Positions 33,325-44,188 of a DNA stretch of 64,000 nucleotides are shown piece by piece. This DNA comes from an uncultured Pelagibacteraceae bacterium (GTDB taxonomy: Bacteria > Pseudomonadota > Alphaproteobacteria > Pelagibacterales > Pelagibacteraceae), in the NCBI GenBank assembly GCA_902596925.1, contig CACJVT010000007.1:23028-87027 (forward strand). Direction: 5' to 3'. Below the pieces are notes generated by a model. That model was not told where the DNA came from, ran no database searches, and saw only the letters and a program-made list of their open reading frames with translations. A program made the position numbers and the translations under genes. Numbering within the stretch: the stretch's first letter is position 1; every line of letters begins with the position of its first letter.

Positions 33325-35478
33325 ATGGAATTTTTAAAGAAATATCCGAAAACTTTTCAGTGGTTATTTTTATTAATTGTATTCTTTGCTTTATGCTTTG
33401 CGATTGATGTTCCTGAAACATATAAATTTATTAGGGGTCAAGCAGAATTTGTTAAAGATCCAAATCAAAGTAGTTATGTTTTTTTAGGTAAAGAGGTAAG
33501 ATATTACGCTTTCGATGTCTTTTGGAGATTGCCTCCATTGCTTGGATGGTTACCTATCTGGATTAATGACTCATTATTTTTCTTAATGAACGAATGGATG
33601 CCAATTGAAGTTTGGAATGAAGATACCCAAGAATTTAAAAGTCGGCCTATAGTTTTACAAATTAGTAGAAATTTGACTGCCTTTATGACTTTTTTAATAG
33701 AATTAATAAGAGAGATTTTATTGGGGGGTCTTGAAACTATTGTTGCCTTCACCAGTTGGGATTGGATAGACAAAAACCCATGGGCTGAATTACCAGGATT
33801 ACCTTGGACTATCGTTGCAGCAGGTGCAGCATTACTTTCTTATAAGTTAAGCGGTAAAGGTCTAGCTTTGTTTGCAGGCTTAACTATGGTTTACATTTCT
33901 GTGTTTGGTCAATGGAAACCTTCCATGCAAACTCTTTCATTTATATTAGTCGCTGCTCCATTATCTTTTATTTTTGGACTTGGATTAGGAATAGCAGCTT
34001 TTAAAAGTAAACGTGTAGAAAAAGCTTTATATCCAATATTGCTAGTGATGCAAACGATGCCACAATATGCTGTATTGGTTCCAGCATTAGTTCTTTTTGG
34101 AGTAGGTGACCATGCTGCTGTGATTATTACCATGGTTGTAGCAATACCACCGATGATATTATTAACTCTTTTAGGTCTAAGAGCAGTGCCTCCAGAAGTT
34201 ATTGAAGCTGGAAGGATGAGTGGATGTAATAATTTTCAATTAATGTTTAAAGTATTAATTCCAACTGCTAGGAGAGATATTTTAATCGGGGTTAACCAAG
34301 TCATCATGGTGTGTTTTTCAATGGCAGTTATCTCAGCTTTTATTGGAGCAAAAGGTTTAGGGTTTAATTTATTGTTGGCTCTAAACCAATTAAACATTGG
34401 ACTAGCTTTAGAAGCGGGCTTATGTATCAGTTTAATTGCAATTCTTTTAGATAAAATGTCTTTAGCTTGGGCAAATAAACAAACAGATTATTTTGGTAAT
34501 CTTACTTTCTATCAAAGAAACAAAAATCTTTTATTTTTTGGAGTTATATTTGTTGTTGGAATAATATTAGCTTACATTGGAACTTTTTTATTCAAAGATA
34601 CTTTCAATTATTTATTTGAAATTCCACATAACAAAGGAATATCAACTGCTGATTTTTGGAACAAAGGAGTAGATTGGATTTTTGAGACTTTCTTTGTTTA
34701 CATTAAAGCGTTCAATACGTGGTTGATACAAGATGTACTTCAGCCAATGAGAGCATTGTATTTAAGAATGCCTGCAATCGCTACGATAGTTTTAGTTGTT
34801 GGTGCAGGATATTTAATTGGTGGCTTACGTTCAGCATTGGTAGTTTGTGCTTTGACACTTTTTATTGCCTTCAGCCCCTGGTGGGATAGAGCTTTAGTTA
34901 CGGCATATATGGCAACTTTTGGAGTTGTTGTTTCATGCATCATTGGATTTACAGTAGGAACTTTGTGTTTCCAAAATAAACATTCAGCAAACTTTATGTT
35001 GGGCGTTTGCGATATTTTTCAAACATTCCCATCTTTTGTATATTTAATTCCAGTAATGATGTTATTTGGTATTACAGATACATCTGTACTTATTGCAGTT
35101 ATAGTTTATGCAACGATACCTGCTACAAGATATACAATTGAGGGACTAAGAAGTGTCCCATCTGGTCTACATGATGCTGCAACCATGTCGGGTGTAAATA
35201 AATTTCAAAGATTGACTAAAATTGAATTTCCTTTGGCGTTCCCACATATGATGCTTGGTATAAATCAAACAATTGTTTTTGCTTTATTCATGGTAATTAT
35301 CGGGGCATTTATTGGAACAGAAGATTTAGGACAATATATATTAAAAGCATTATCTGATAAAAAAGGCGCTGGAATTGGATTAACACTTGGTATCTGTGTA
35401 GCTTTCATAGCTTTAATATTTGATAATTTGATTAGAGCCTATGTTCAAAAAAGAAAAAAACATTTAGGTATTGATTAA
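33325..35478 (+). CDS. tmoV: TMAO / glycine betaine-type ABC transporter permease, duplicated
   Basis: A 717-residue permease with two copies of the ProW-type transmembrane domain. Copy 1 includes FGVGDHAAVIITMVVAIPPMILLTLLGLRAVPPEVIEAGRMSGC; copy 2 FGITDTSVLIAVIVYATIPATRYTIEGLRSVPSGLHDAATMSGV. Both carry the EAA-type ATPase contact. The internal duplication means one polypeptide could form the complete channel. It follows tmoW by 3 bases and ends 7 bases before the convergent tmm gene. Confidence 0.88.
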   Translation: MEFLKKYPKTFQWLFLLIVFFALCFAIDVPETYKFIRGQAEFVKDPNQSSYVFLGKEVRYYAFDVFWRLPPLLGWLPIWINDSLFFLMNEWMPIEVWNEDTQEFKSRPIVLQISRNLTAFMTFLIELIREILLGGLETIVAFTSWDWIDKNPWAELPGLPWTIVAAGAALLSYKLSGKGLALFAGLTMVYISVFGQWKPSMQTLSFILVAAPLSFIFGLGLGIAAFKSKRVEKALYPILLVMQTMPQYAVLVPALVLFGVGDHAAVIITMVVAIPPMILLTLLGLRAVPPEVIEAGRMSGCNNFQLMFKVLIPTARRDILIGVNQVIMVCFSMAVISAFIGAKGLGFNLLLALNQLNIGLALEAGLCISLIAILLDKMSLAWANKQTDYFGNLTFYQRNKNLLFFGVIFVVGIILAYIGTFLFKDTFNYLFEIPHNKGISTADFWNKGVDWIFETFFVYIKAFNTWLIQDVLQPMRALYLRMPAIATIVLVVGAGYLIGGLRSALVVCALTLFIAFSPWWDRALVTAYMATFGVVVSCIIGFTVGTLCFQNKHSANFMLGVCDIFQTFPSFVYLIPVMMLFGITDTSVLIAVIVYATIPATRYTIEGLRSVPSGLHDAATMSGVNKFQRLTKIEFPLAFPHMMLGINQTIVFALFMVIIGAFIGTEDLGQYILKALSDKKGAGIGLTLGICVAFIALIFDNLIRAYVQKRKKHLGID

Positions 35479-35485
35479 TCTTATA

Positions 35486-36817
35486 TTATTTGTCTAAAAA
35501 AGTTTTTGAAGAGTCGTCCATAGCAGTTGCCCATGGCGTATGATGAATAGGAGCAACTGAGCCAGTTACAGGAGATGAAAAAGATTTATTTCTATATGTT
35601 GAAATATCTTCTACTTTATGATGTTCCCATTCTTTAAAGTGTTTTCTTATTAACTCAAAATCAATTTTTGGATAATCAGACATTTCATGAAGCTCTTTTG
35701 TATACTCAGTTTGAAAATCAATCATTTGATCAGGGTTCTCTAGCTTTTCTTCCATTGCAACCCATTTATTAATATCTTTATCAACTTCATCATTACTAGG
35801 TATTTTGATTTTATTCATAATAACATCTCTTGCGTACCAAGCTTGGCAATCAAACATATTAAATGTATGGAATTGATCTTGCATACCAAGATATAAAAGT
35901 TTGTGATTATCTTGCCAAACCACTCCTTTATATAATTTTGGTGGATAAAGTCTGTTTCTAGTTTTTAATTGTAAATTTTCCTCTAAAAATGGAAAATGAT
36001 GAAGGTAACCAGTGCATAAAATTACAACGTCAGCCTCTTGTTCAGTGCCATCTTTAAAGATTGCTTTTTTTCCTACTAATTTGTCAAGATAATGAACCTC
36101 TTTCATTCCATCAGGCCATTTAAATCCCATCGGGTTATGTCTATAACCAATAGTAACACTTTTAGCCCCGTATTTATTACACTGAAGAGCGATGTCTTCT
36201 GCCGAATAACTACTACCTAGTACTATTACATTTTTATCTCTAAACTCTTCTGCATCTCTAAAATCATGAGAATGCATTATTCTTCCAGGAAATGTATCCA
36301 TTCCTTCGTATTCTGGAATAAAAGGAACAGAAAAATGACCAGTTGAAACAACAACAAAATCAAAATTATCTTTTAATACTTTATTGTTAACTTTATCTTG
36401 ATAACTAAGTTCGAATTTGTCATTTTTAAAAATAGTGTTAATAACTCTAGTGTTAAATTTAATCTTTTTTTTTAAATTTCCTTTACTTACTCTTCCAACA
36501 ATATAGTTATATAAAACTTCTCTAGGTGGAAAGGATGGTATCGGCTTTCCAAAATGCTCATCAAAAGAATAATCAGCAAATTCTAAACATTCTTTTGGTC
36601 CATTTGACCAAAGATATCTATACATACTGTTAGGTACAGGGTCCCCGTATTGATCAGATCCTGTTCGCCAACTATAATTCCATAAACCACCCCAATCTTC
36701 TTGTTTTTCAAAACAAACAACTTCAGGGATTTTTTCACCATTTTTTTCTGCTAGTTCAAAAGACCGTAACATTGATAGTCCACAAGGTCCTGCACCAATA
36801 ATTGCTACTTTTGTCAT
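35486..36817 (-). CDS. tmm: Trimethylamine monooxygenase (flavin-containing monooxygenase)
   Basis: A 443-residue class B flavin monooxygenase. It has the FAD site AIIGAGPCGLSMLR, the NADPH site VIVLGSSYSAEDIA and an FMO-type motif (VVVSTGHFSVPFIPEYEGMDTFPG). The sequence YRYLWSNGPKECLEFADYSFDEHFGKPIPSFPPREVL is what I associate with bacterial Tmm, and the length matches. It oxidises trimethylamine to TMAO with NADPH and oxygen, supplying the substrate of the adjacent Tdm. It can also oxidise other amines and dimethylsulfide. Confidence 0.93.
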   Translation of the reverse strand: MTKVAIIGAGPCGLSMLRSFELAEKNGEKIPEVVCFEKQEDWGGLWNYSWRTGSDQYGDPVPNSMYRYLWSNGPKECLEFADYSFDEHFGKPIPSFPPREVLYNYIVGRVSKGNLKKKIKFNTRVINTIFKNDKFELSYQDKVNNKVLKDNFDFVVVSTGHFSVPFIPEYEGMDTFPGRIMHSHDFRDAEEFRDKNVIVLGSSYSAEDIALQCNKYGAKSVTIGYRHNPMGFKWPDGMKEVHYLDKLVGKKAIFKDGTEQEADVVILCTGYLHHFPFLEENLQLKTRNRLYPPKLYKGVVWQDNHKLLYLGMQDQFHTFNMFDCQAWYARDVIMNKIKIPSNDEVDKDINKWVAMEEKLENPDQMIDFQTEYTKELHEMSDYPKIDFELIRKHFKEWEHHKVEDISTYRNKSFSSPVTGSVAPIHHTPWATAMDDSSKTFLDK

Positions 36818-36894
36818 TAATCTACTAAATTAAATAATTATTTCTGTATTTTACTAACAAAATGATGACAATTACAATAAAATAATTATTTGTT

Positions 36895-37857
36895 ATGAAA
36901 AATATCTTAGTTATTGGTGGAGGTGCAATGGGCTCTGCATTTACAATCCCAAGTTTAGAAAATAAAAATAATGTTACAATTACTGAGCCCTATAGCAAAA
37001 GATTTATTAAAGATTTATCTTCAAAAAAAAAATTTCATTCTGCTCTTAAGATAAAATTACCAAAACAATTAAAATTTAGAAAATTTTCTAAAAATTTATT
37101 AAAAGAAAATTTTGATCTAATAGTAATAGCCTTAAGTCTCCAAGGTATTGATTTTATTGGTAAAGAATTAAAAGATTTAAGAGTTAAATCACCAATTTTG
37201 GTTCTTACTAAAGGGTTAAAATTTGAAAAAAAAAAAAATAAGATATTAACAATTTCAGAACAACTGCAAAAAAACTATAATCTAAAAAATATTTCAGTAC
37301 TAAAAGGACCTTGTTTGGCGAAAGAATTAGCCAGAAAAAATCAAACTAGTGTGATTATAGCAAATAAGAATATTAACATTGCAAAATCTATAGGAAGAAA
37401 AATTTCTACTAAATATTATTTAACAGAATACTCCCGGGATGTAGTAGGAGTAGAGGTCTGTTCAGCAATTAAAAATATATATTCAATGATCATTGGAGCT
37501 GGTCAAAGTCTTAACTCTTCATCTAATTTATTTCAAAAAGCAGTTTTTGAAATGAGATATTTAAATAGATATTTTAAAGGTAAAGATGAAACAATCCTTG
37601 GGCTCGCTGGAGTGGGTGACCTTTACGTTAGTGCTGCTGGTGGAAGAAATAGTAAAATGGGTAGTTTTTTAGGTAAAGGATTCACATTTAAAACTGCAAA
37701 AAAAAGATTCATGCCTAAAGAAACTGTTGAAGGTGAAGAGCTTGCAAGAGAGATCACACCATTTATTTTAAAAAAAATTGATAAGAAAAAAATCCCACTA
37801 ATGATTAATTTACTTAAGACAATTAAAGAAAATAAAAAACTTAAGATAAAAGTTTAA
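36895..37857 (+). CDS. gpsA: NAD(P)-dependent glycerol-3-phosphate dehydrogenase family protein
   Basis: A 320-residue protein with a Rossmann start ([14 protein letters not shown]), the central [12 protein letters not shown] block and the C-terminal motif [21 protein letters not shown] plus [13 protein letters not shown] with its catalytic lysine. It fits GpsA (sn-glycerol-3-phosphate synthesis for phospholipids), although it is divergent and truncated at the very end. It is divergent from tmm and convergent with fhs, which its end overlaps by 4 bases. Confidence 0.78.
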   Translation: MKNILVIGGGAMGSAFTIPSLENKNNVTITEPYSKRFIKDLSSKKKFHSALKIKLPKQLKFRKFSKNLLKENFDLIVIALSLQGIDFIGKELKDLRVKSPILVLTKGLKFEKKKNKILTISEQLQKNYNLKNISVLKGPCLAKELARKNQTSVIIANKNINIAKSIGRKISTKYYLTEYSRDVVGVEVCSAIKNIYSMIIGAGQSLNSSSNLFQKAVFEMRYLNRYFKGKDETILGLAGVGDLYVSAAGGRNSKMGSFLGKGFTFKTAKKRFMPKETVEGEELAREITPFILKKIDKKKIPLMINLLKTIKENKKLKIKV

Positions 37858-39539
37858 AATAGACCTTCTATATCACCATCTTTATTTAGCTTAATAGAGT
37901 CAGCTGCTGGTACTCTTGGAAGTCCGGGCATTGTCATGATTGCTCCACAAACAACAACAATAAACTCCGCACCAGATGATAGCCTAACCTCTCTAATTGG
38001 TAATGAATGACCAGTCGGAGCACCCTTCAGACTTGGATCTGTTGAAAAACTATATTGAGTTTTTGCAACACATATAGGTAATTCACTATAACCAGCTTCT
38101 TCAAAGTTTTTTAGTTGATCTCTGATTTTAGTATCAGCAATAACTTCATTAGCTCTATAAATCTCTTTTGCAATGGTTTCTATCTTTTTGAAAAGTGGAG
38201 TTTTACTTTCATATAAAAATTTAAATTTAGCTTCATTCTTTTCACATAAATCTGTTACGTGTTTAGCTAAATCCTTTGTTCCTTCACCACCATCAGCCCA
38301 ATGTTTACAAATACTAGCCTTAACCCCTAGCTTTTTACAAAATTCTACTAAAGCATTCACTTCTTTATCAGTGTCTTTTATAAAATGATTTATAGCTACT
38401 GCTACAGGTAAACCAAACTTTTTCACATTTTCAATATGTCTTTCAAGATTTATTAATCCTTTTTTTAGTGCATCTACATTCTCATTCTTTAAATCATCTT
38501 TTGCAACACCACCATGCATCTTCAAAGCTCTAACAGTTGCTACTATAACAACGCAACTTGGTTTTAAATTTGATTTCCTACATTTGATATCTAAAAATTT
38601 TTCAGCTCCTAAATCTGCTCCAAAACCTGCTTCAGTTACAACGTAATCAGCTAGTTTTAATCCAGCTTTAGTTGCAATTACAGAATTACACCCATGAGCA
38701 ATATTTGCAAATGGTCCACCATGAATTATCGCAGGATTATTTTCCAGTGTTTGGGTAATATTAGGTCTGATCGCTTCTTTAAGCAAAACAGTCATTGGTC
38801 CATGCGCATTTAAATCTTTAGCGTAGATTGGTTTTTTTTCTCGAGTGTATGCCACTGTAATATTTCCGATTCTTTTTTCTAAATCCTCAAGATTATTAGC
38901 AAGACAAAAGATAGCCATTATCTCAGAAGCAACCGTGATATCAAAACCATCTTCTCTAGGAAAACCATTAGCAACACCACCAAGATTAATATTAATTGAT
39001 CTTAAAGCTCTGTCGTTCATATCCATAACTCTTTTCCAAACAATTCTTCTGACATCTATGTTTAATTTATTCCCCCAATAGATATGATTATCAATTAAAG
39101 CAGACAAAAGATTATGTGCTGATGTTATTGCGTGAAAATCTCCAGTAAAGTGAAGATTAATTTGTTCCATTGGGACTACTTGAGCATATCCTCCTCCTGC
39201 AGCACCACCTTTCATACCAAAGGATGGACCTAGACTTGGTTCTCTTAAGCATACAATAGATTTTTTTCCAATTTTATTTAGTCCATCGTTTAATCCTACT
39301 GAAGTGGTTGTTTTACCTTCCCCAGCAGGAGTTGGAGTTATTGCTGTAACTAAAATCAATTTACCGTCTGGCTTATCTTTTAATGTATCTAAGTATTCCA
39401 AGTTTATTTTTGCAATATGTCTGCCCATCGGGCTGAAAGCTGAACTTTCGTCTGGAACATTTACTTTCGCTAAGATTTCTTTTATTGGAAGCATTTTTGC
39501 TTCACGAGCAATTTGAATATCTGATTTTATGTCGCTCAT
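37854..39539 (-). CDS. fhs: Formate--tetrahydrofolate ligase
   Basis: A 561-residue formyl-THF synthetase, full family length. The P-loop-type [39 protein letters not shown] and [14 protein letters not shown] signatures are all present. It interconverts formate plus THF and formyl-THF with ATP; run in reverse it can yield ATP from one-carbon units oxidised out of methylated amines. It is placed back to back with the sarcosine oxidase-type genes that release methylene-THF. Confidence 0.95.
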   Translation of the reverse strand: MSDIKSDIQIAREAKMLPIKEILAKVNVPDESSAFSPMGRHIAKINLEYLDTLKDKPDGKLILVTAITPTPAGEGKTTTSVGLNDGLNKIGKKSIVCLREPSLGPSFGMKGGAAGGGYAQVVPMEQINLHFTGDFHAITSAHNLLSALIDNHIYWGNKLNIDVRRIVWKRVMDMNDRALRSININLGGVANGFPREDGFDITVASEIMAIFCLANNLEDLEKRIGNITVAYTREKKPIYAKDLNAHGPMTVLLKEAIRPNITQTLENNPAIIHGGPFANIAHGCNSVIATKAGLKLADYVVTEAGFGADLGAEKFLDIKCRKSNLKPSCVVIVATVRALKMHGGVAKDDLKNENVDALKKGLINLERHIENVKKFGLPVAVAINHFIKDTDKEVNALVEFCKKLGVKASICKHWADGGEGTKDLAKHVTDLCEKNEAKFKFLYESKTPLFKKIETIAKEIYRANEVIADTKIRDQLKNFEEAGYSELPICVAKTQYSFSTDPSLKGAPTGHSLPIREVRLSSGAEFIVVVCGAIMTMPGLPRVPAADSIKLNKDGDIEGLF

Positions 39540-39665
39540 TGAATTTTATAAAAAATAATAAAAAACTGGTCGATTAGTATCTCTTTTTAAAGCCTTTGGA
39601 AATATCTAAAAATTATATATAAAAAAAATATGAACTATTTATACTCATTATTATAAAATTTATTC

Positions 39666-40922
39666 ATGCAAAAATATTCGGTTTTTAGTCTTGTTAAAAA
39701 TGCCCTTTCAAATCACGAAAATTGGGACTTAGCTTGGAAAGATCCAACTCCTAAGAAAGAGTATGATGTTGTTATTATTGGTGGCGGTGGACATGGTTTA
39801 GCAACAGCGTATTATCTAGCTAAAGAACATAATATTACCAATGTTGCTATAATCGAAAAAGGTTGGATTGGTGGAGGTAATGTTGGTCGAAACACTACAA
39901 TAATTAGATCAAATTATATGCATGATGACAATGCATTATTCAGCGAATTTGGAATGGATCTTTGGAGAAGAATGAGTCAAGATTTGAATTACAATGTGAT
40001 GTTTTCTCCAAGAGGAATAATAAATCTTGCTCACTCAGATGCACAAATGAATACTTATGCTCGAAGAGGAAATTCAATGAGATTAAACGGTATTGATGCA
40101 GTTCTCTTAAATAGGGAAGAAGTGAGAGAAATTATTCCTATGGCTGATTTTTCTGAGAATGTACGATTTCCAATCTTTGGAGGATTAATGCAACCTAGCG
40201 CGGGAACAGCTAGACACGACGCTGTAGCTTGGGGTTATGCACGTCAGGCAGACGATATGGGTGTAGACATAATTCAAAATTGTGAAGTAATTGGATTTGA
40301 TGTGTCTGCAGGAAAAATTAATGGAGTGAGAACTTCTCGTGGAGATATTAAAGCAAAAAAAATTGGATTATGTGTTGCAGGTAGTACAAATATTTTAGCT
40401 GAAAAACTAAATATGACATTACCAATTGAGACTCATTTACTACAAGCATGTGTATCTGAGCCAGTAAAACCAGTTTTAGATAAAGTAGTTACTTTTGGTG
40501 CTGGACATTTTTATATAAGCCAGTCTGACAAAGGTGAAATGGTTATGGGTGGTGATCTTGATGGCTACAATAGTTATGCACAAAGAGGTAATCTTCCAAC
40601 TCTTCAACATGTTCTAACCGAAGGAATTGCAATGATGCCTTTCCTAAGTAAATTGAAAATGCTTAGAACTTGGGGTGGAATAATGGATATGTCTATGGAC
40701 GGCTCACCAATAATAGACAAAACTCATATTGAAGGCTTGTATTTAAATTGTGGTTGGTGCTATGGTGGATTTAAAGCAACACCTGCATCTGGCTGGACTT
40801 TTGCACATACAATCGCACAAGATAGAGTTCATGAATTAAATGCAGGCTATAGTTTAAATAGATTTAATACTGGTCACTTACTCGACGAAAAGGGACTTGG
40901 TACCAAAACCTGGATTTCGTAA
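39666..40922 (+). CDS. soxB: Sarcosine oxidase / N-methylglutamate dehydrogenase beta subunit
   Basis: A 418-residue DAO-family flavoprotein of the heterotetrameric sarcosine oxidase type. The FAD motif is VVIIGGGGHGLATAYYLA (about residue 34), followed by GWIGGGNVGRNTTIIRSNYMHDDNALFSE, and the C-terminal NCGWCYGGFKATPASGWTFAH. It carries the covalent-flavin active site that oxidises the N-methyl group. It heads a four-gene operon (beta, delta, alpha, gamma). In this setting it may act on N-methylglutamate (MgdA) instead of sarcosine. Confidence 0.9.
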   Translation: MQKYSVFSLVKNALSNHENWDLAWKDPTPKKEYDVVIIGGGGHGLATAYYLAKEHNITNVAIIEKGWIGGGNVGRNTTIIRSNYMHDDNALFSEFGMDLWRRMSQDLNYNVMFSPRGIINLAHSDAQMNTYARRGNSMRLNGIDAVLLNREEVREIIPMADFSENVRFPIFGGLMQPSAGTARHDAVAWGYARQADDMGVDIIQNCEVIGFDVSAGKINGVRTSRGDIKAKKIGLCVAGSTNILAEKLNMTLPIETHLLQACVSEPVKPVLDKVVTFGAGHFYISQSDKGEMVMGGDLDGYNSYAQRGNLPTLQHVLTEGIAMMPFLSKLKMLRTWGGIMDMSMDGSPIIDKTHIEGLYLNCGWCYGGFKATPASGWTFAHTIAQDRVHELNAGYSLNRFNTGHLLDEKGLGTKTWIS

Positions 40923-41192
40923 ATGCTCCATATTAAATGTCCACACTGTGGAATGAGATCACAGAATGAATTTTCATATGGAGGAGATGCAACTGTCAAA
41001 CGACCAGAATTAGGAAAAGAAATATCTGATCAAGATTGGGATAATTTTGTTTATAACAGGAAAAGCTTAAGGGGAAAACATTGGGAGTTATGGCAACATT
41101 TATCAGGTTGCAGACAATGGATAAAAGTTCAGAGAGATACAGCTACTCATGAAATTTTTAAAACTCTTAAAGCAAACGAAGAAATTTCATAA
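40923..41192 (+). CDS. soxD: Sarcosine oxidase / N-methylglutamate dehydrogenase delta subunit
   Basis: An 89-residue zinc-ribbon subunit with HIKCPHCGMRSQNEFSYGGD and the second ligand region HLSGCRQWIKVQRDT. These are the hallmarks of SoxD. It binds zinc and sits next to the alpha subunit. It starts directly after the soxB stop and overlaps soxA by one base. Confidence 0.9.
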   Translation: MLHIKCPHCGMRSQNEFSYGGDATVKRPELGKEISDQDWDNFVYNRKSLRGKHWELWQHLSGCRQWIKVQRDTATHEIFKTLKANEEIS

Positions 41193-44188
41193 TGACACAA
41201 AGTTTTAGATTAGAAAGTGGCGGATTAATAAATAGAGATAAAAAAATTTCTTTTAAATTCAACGGTAAAAATTATTATGGTTATGAGGGCGATACGCTTG
41301 CTTCTGCATTAATTGCTAATGGTGTTCATCTTATAGGAAGAAGCTTTAAATATCATAGACCCAGAGGTTTCTTTGGTGCCGGAGTTGACGAGCCGTATGC
41401 GATAGTTCAATTATATAGAAATGGTGAAACAGAACCAAATATAAAAGCTACTGAACAGGAACTTTTTGAGGGTTTAGAAGCGAAAAGTGTAAATTGTTGG
41501 CCGAGTGTGAATTTTGATGTGGGAGCTATAAATAATTTTTTAAAGATATTTCTCCCAGCTGGTTTTTATTACAAGACTTTTATGTGGCCAAAAAGTTTTT
41601 GGTATAAAATTTATGAGCCGTTTATCAGAAGAGCTGCTGGTTTGGGCACAGCATCTATAAAACATGACAAAGAGAGATATGAGCATAAATATGAATATTG
41701 TGATGTGCTAATAACAGGCTCAGGTCCTTCGGGATTAGCAAGCGCTTATTCAGCTGCAAAAAATGGTGCAAAAGTTATTTTGGCTGAGGATAAATCACGA
41801 TTTGGAGGAACATTATTAACTAGTGAAGTAAATATAGGGAATCAATCAGGTAAAGAGTGGGCAGATAGTATCATTTCAGAACTAAAAGAAATGCCTAATG
41901 TTACTGTAAAAAACAGATCTCAAGTTTTTGGTTATTATGATCATAACATGCTAGTGATGTCTGAAAGAATTAGTGACCATTTACCAAAAACAAAAAAATT
42001 TCATCCAAAGCAGAGACTTTGGTATATTAGAGCAAAAGAAGTATTAATCTCATCTGGATCCATAGAGAGACCTATTGTATTTGGTAATAATGACACTCCT
42101 GGCGTAATGTTGTCTTCAGCTGCAAAGGAATACATGAAAGTTTACGGAGTATTAGTTGGAAAAAAACCGCTTGTTTTTACAAATAATGACAGTGGTTATG
42201 AAACAGCAATTGAATTTAAAAAGAATGGTATCGATCCAATAATTTTAGATACAAGAAAAGAGCCTCAATCAGAGATTATCGAAGAAGCAAAAAATATGAA
42301 TATCAATATTAAAAATTCATATGTAGTTGTAGCTGCTCAAGGATATAAAAAAGTAAAATCAGCTGACATAGCTAAAATTTCAGATAATAAAGAGGAACTT
42401 GGATCAATTGAAAATATTGAGTGTGATTGTATTTGTGTTTCTGGGTTTTGGACACCTACAATTCATTTGGCATCACAATCTGGAAATAAAACAAAATTCA
42501 ATGAAGATATTGATGCATTTGTTCCTGGCATATCTAAACAAAATGAAAAAACCTTAGGGGCCGCAAATGGAATTTACACTTTAGAAGAGACATTAAAAGA
42601 CTCATTTGAAAAAGGAAACCAATTATCAAAAAAAATAACAAATAATGAGAACAAGGTTTCTTTTCCTAATGTTGTTGAAAAGAAGTCTACAGTACATGAT
42701 AAATTTTGGTGCGTACCATTACCAAAGGGAAAAAACTACAAAAGATTTTTAGATTTCCAAAATGATGTTGCAGTTTCTGATATAGAGATAGCTCTTAAAG
42801 AAGGGTATAGGTCTATTGAACATGTGAAAAGATACACTACACTTGGTATGGCTACAGACCAAGGTAAGACAAGTAATCTTAATGGTTTACAACTAGTGTC
42901 GAAAATTGAAAATAAAGTTGTACCAGCAGTTGGGCACACAACCTTTAGACCACCTTATTCACCAGTTTCTATTGGAGCAATTGTTGGAAGGGAAGTAGGA
43001 AAACATTCAAAACCAACAAGAAAATCTCCAATGCATTCATGGCATGAAAAAAATAATGCAGTCTTTGTTGATGCTGGTGTATGGTTAAGACCAAGGTATT
43101 ACAAACGTGGTGAAGAGAATTTATTTGAGGCGTCAAAAAGGGAGGCTAAAAATGTTAGAACAAATGTTGGTGTTTGTGACGTAACCACTTTAGGTAAAAT
43201 TGATATTAAAGGACCAGATGCGGCAGAGCTTCTAAATAGAGTTTACACAAATGCTTGGCTAAAATTGCCAGTTGGTAAGGCAAGATATGGTGTGATGTTG
43301 AGAGAAGATGGAATTGTTATGGATGATGGAACAACGACAAGAATATCAGAAAATCATTACCATATGACTACAACAACTGCTCAAGCTGCTAATGTTCTAT
43401 CGCATCTAGAATATTACCTACAACTTGTTTGGCCAGAATTAAATGTAAATGTAGTTTCAACGACTGAACAGTGGGCAGGAGCAGCAATTGCTGGACCAAA
43501 ATCGAGAGAAGTGTTAAAAAAACTTTTTCCAAAATCTGATGTTACGAATGAAGGACTTCCTTTTATGGGTTACATGGAGGGTGATTTATTTGGAGTAAAA
43601 GCAAAAATTTTTAGAATTTCATTTTCTGGTGAACTTGCGTATGAAGTAAATGTTGAGTCAGACAATGGATATTTTATGTGGGAAAAAATAATAGAAGCTG
43701 GAGAAGAGTTTGGAATTCAACCATATGGAACAGAAGCACTGTCAACCTTAAGAATTGAGATGGGGCATGTTGCAGGCTCAGAGCTTGATGGAAGAACTAT
43801 TCCTTATGACAATTCACTTGAGGGACTATTGAGCAAAAAGAAAGATTTTATTGGAAAAAGATCTTTATCAAGAAAAGCTTTTGCAGCTGAAGATAGACAA
43901 AAAATTGTTGGTGTTGTCCCATTAGATAAAAAAACAAGCATACCAGAGGGATCTCATTTAGTTAAAGATTCAAATGCACCACTTCCAAACCCAAAATTAG
44001 GTTATATTTCAGCTTCATGCTGGAGTGTTGAATATGATAATCCATTTTCTTTAGCAATTTTAAAGGATGGTAAGAATATGATCGGAGAAAAGTTATTTGT
44101 TATGTCCCCGCTAAAAGATAAAGTAATCCCAGTCGAGATAGTGTCTTCACATTATGTTGACCCAAAAGGTGAACGAGTTAGATCATGA
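41192..44188 (+). CDS. soxA: Sarcosine oxidase / N-methylglutamate dehydrogenase alpha subunit
   Basis: A 998-residue alpha subunit. The order is a 2Fe-2S-like/FAD N-terminal part (FKFNGKNYYGYEGDTLASALIANGVHLIGRSFKYHRPRGFFGAG), a dinucleotide-binding domain (DVLITGSGPSGLASAYSAAKNGAKVILAEDK), an amphibolic middle, and a C-terminal GcvT-like folate domain (VGVCDVTTLGKIDIKGPDAAELLNRVYTN, FRISFSGELAYEVNV). The folate domain captures the methyl-derived formaldehyde as methylene-THF. Overlaps soxD by one base and soxG by 4 bases. Confidence 0.92.
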   Translation: MTQSFRLESGGLINRDKKISFKFNGKNYYGYEGDTLASALIANGVHLIGRSFKYHRPRGFFGAGVDEPYAIVQLYRNGETEPNIKATEQELFEGLEAKSVNCWPSVNFDVGAINNFLKIFLPAGFYYKTFMWPKSFWYKIYEPFIRRAAGLGTASIKHDKERYEHKYEYCDVLITGSGPSGLASAYSAAKNGAKVILAEDKSRFGGTLLTSEVNIGNQSGKEWADSIISELKEMPNVTVKNRSQVFGYYDHNMLVMSERISDHLPKTKKFHPKQRLWYIRAKEVLISSGSIERPIVFGNNDTPGVMLSSAAKEYMKVYGVLVGKKPLVFTNNDSGYETAIEFKKNGIDPIILDTRKEPQSEIIEEAKNMNINIKNSYVVVAAQGYKKVKSADIAKISDNKEELGSIENIECDCICVSGFWTPTIHLASQSGNKTKFNEDIDAFVPGISKQNEKTLGAANGIYTLEETLKDSFEKGNQLSKKITNNENKVSFPNVVEKKSTVHDKFWCVPLPKGKNYKRFLDFQNDVAVSDIEIALKEGYRSIEHVKRYTTLGMATDQGKTSNLNGLQLVSKIENKVVPAVGHTTFRPPYSPVSIGAIVGREVGKHSKPTRKSPMHSWHEKNNAVFVDAGVWLRPRYYKRGEENLFEASKREAKNVRTNVGVCDVTTLGKIDIKGPDAAELLNRVYTNAWLKLPVGKARYGVMLREDGIVMDDGTTTRISENHYHMTTTTAQAANVLSHLEYYLQLVWPELNVNVVSTTEQWAGAAIAGPKSREVLKKLFPKSDVTNEGLPFMGYMEGDLFGVKAKIFRISFSGELAYEVNVESDNGYFMWEKIIEAGEEFGIQPYGTEALSTLRIEMGHVAGSELDGRTIPYDNSLEGLLSKKKDFIGKRSLSRKAFAAEDRQKIVGVVPLDKKTSIPEGSHLVKDSNAPLPNPKLGYISASCWSVEYDNPFSLAILKDGKNMIGEKLFVMSPLKDKVIPVEIVSSHYVDPKGERVRS

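Noticed and set aside
39540-39665. Possible riboswitch in the fhs-soxB divergent gap
   Set aside because: No glycine-, SAM- or THF-riboswitch core could be recognised by eye in these AT-rich 126 bases.
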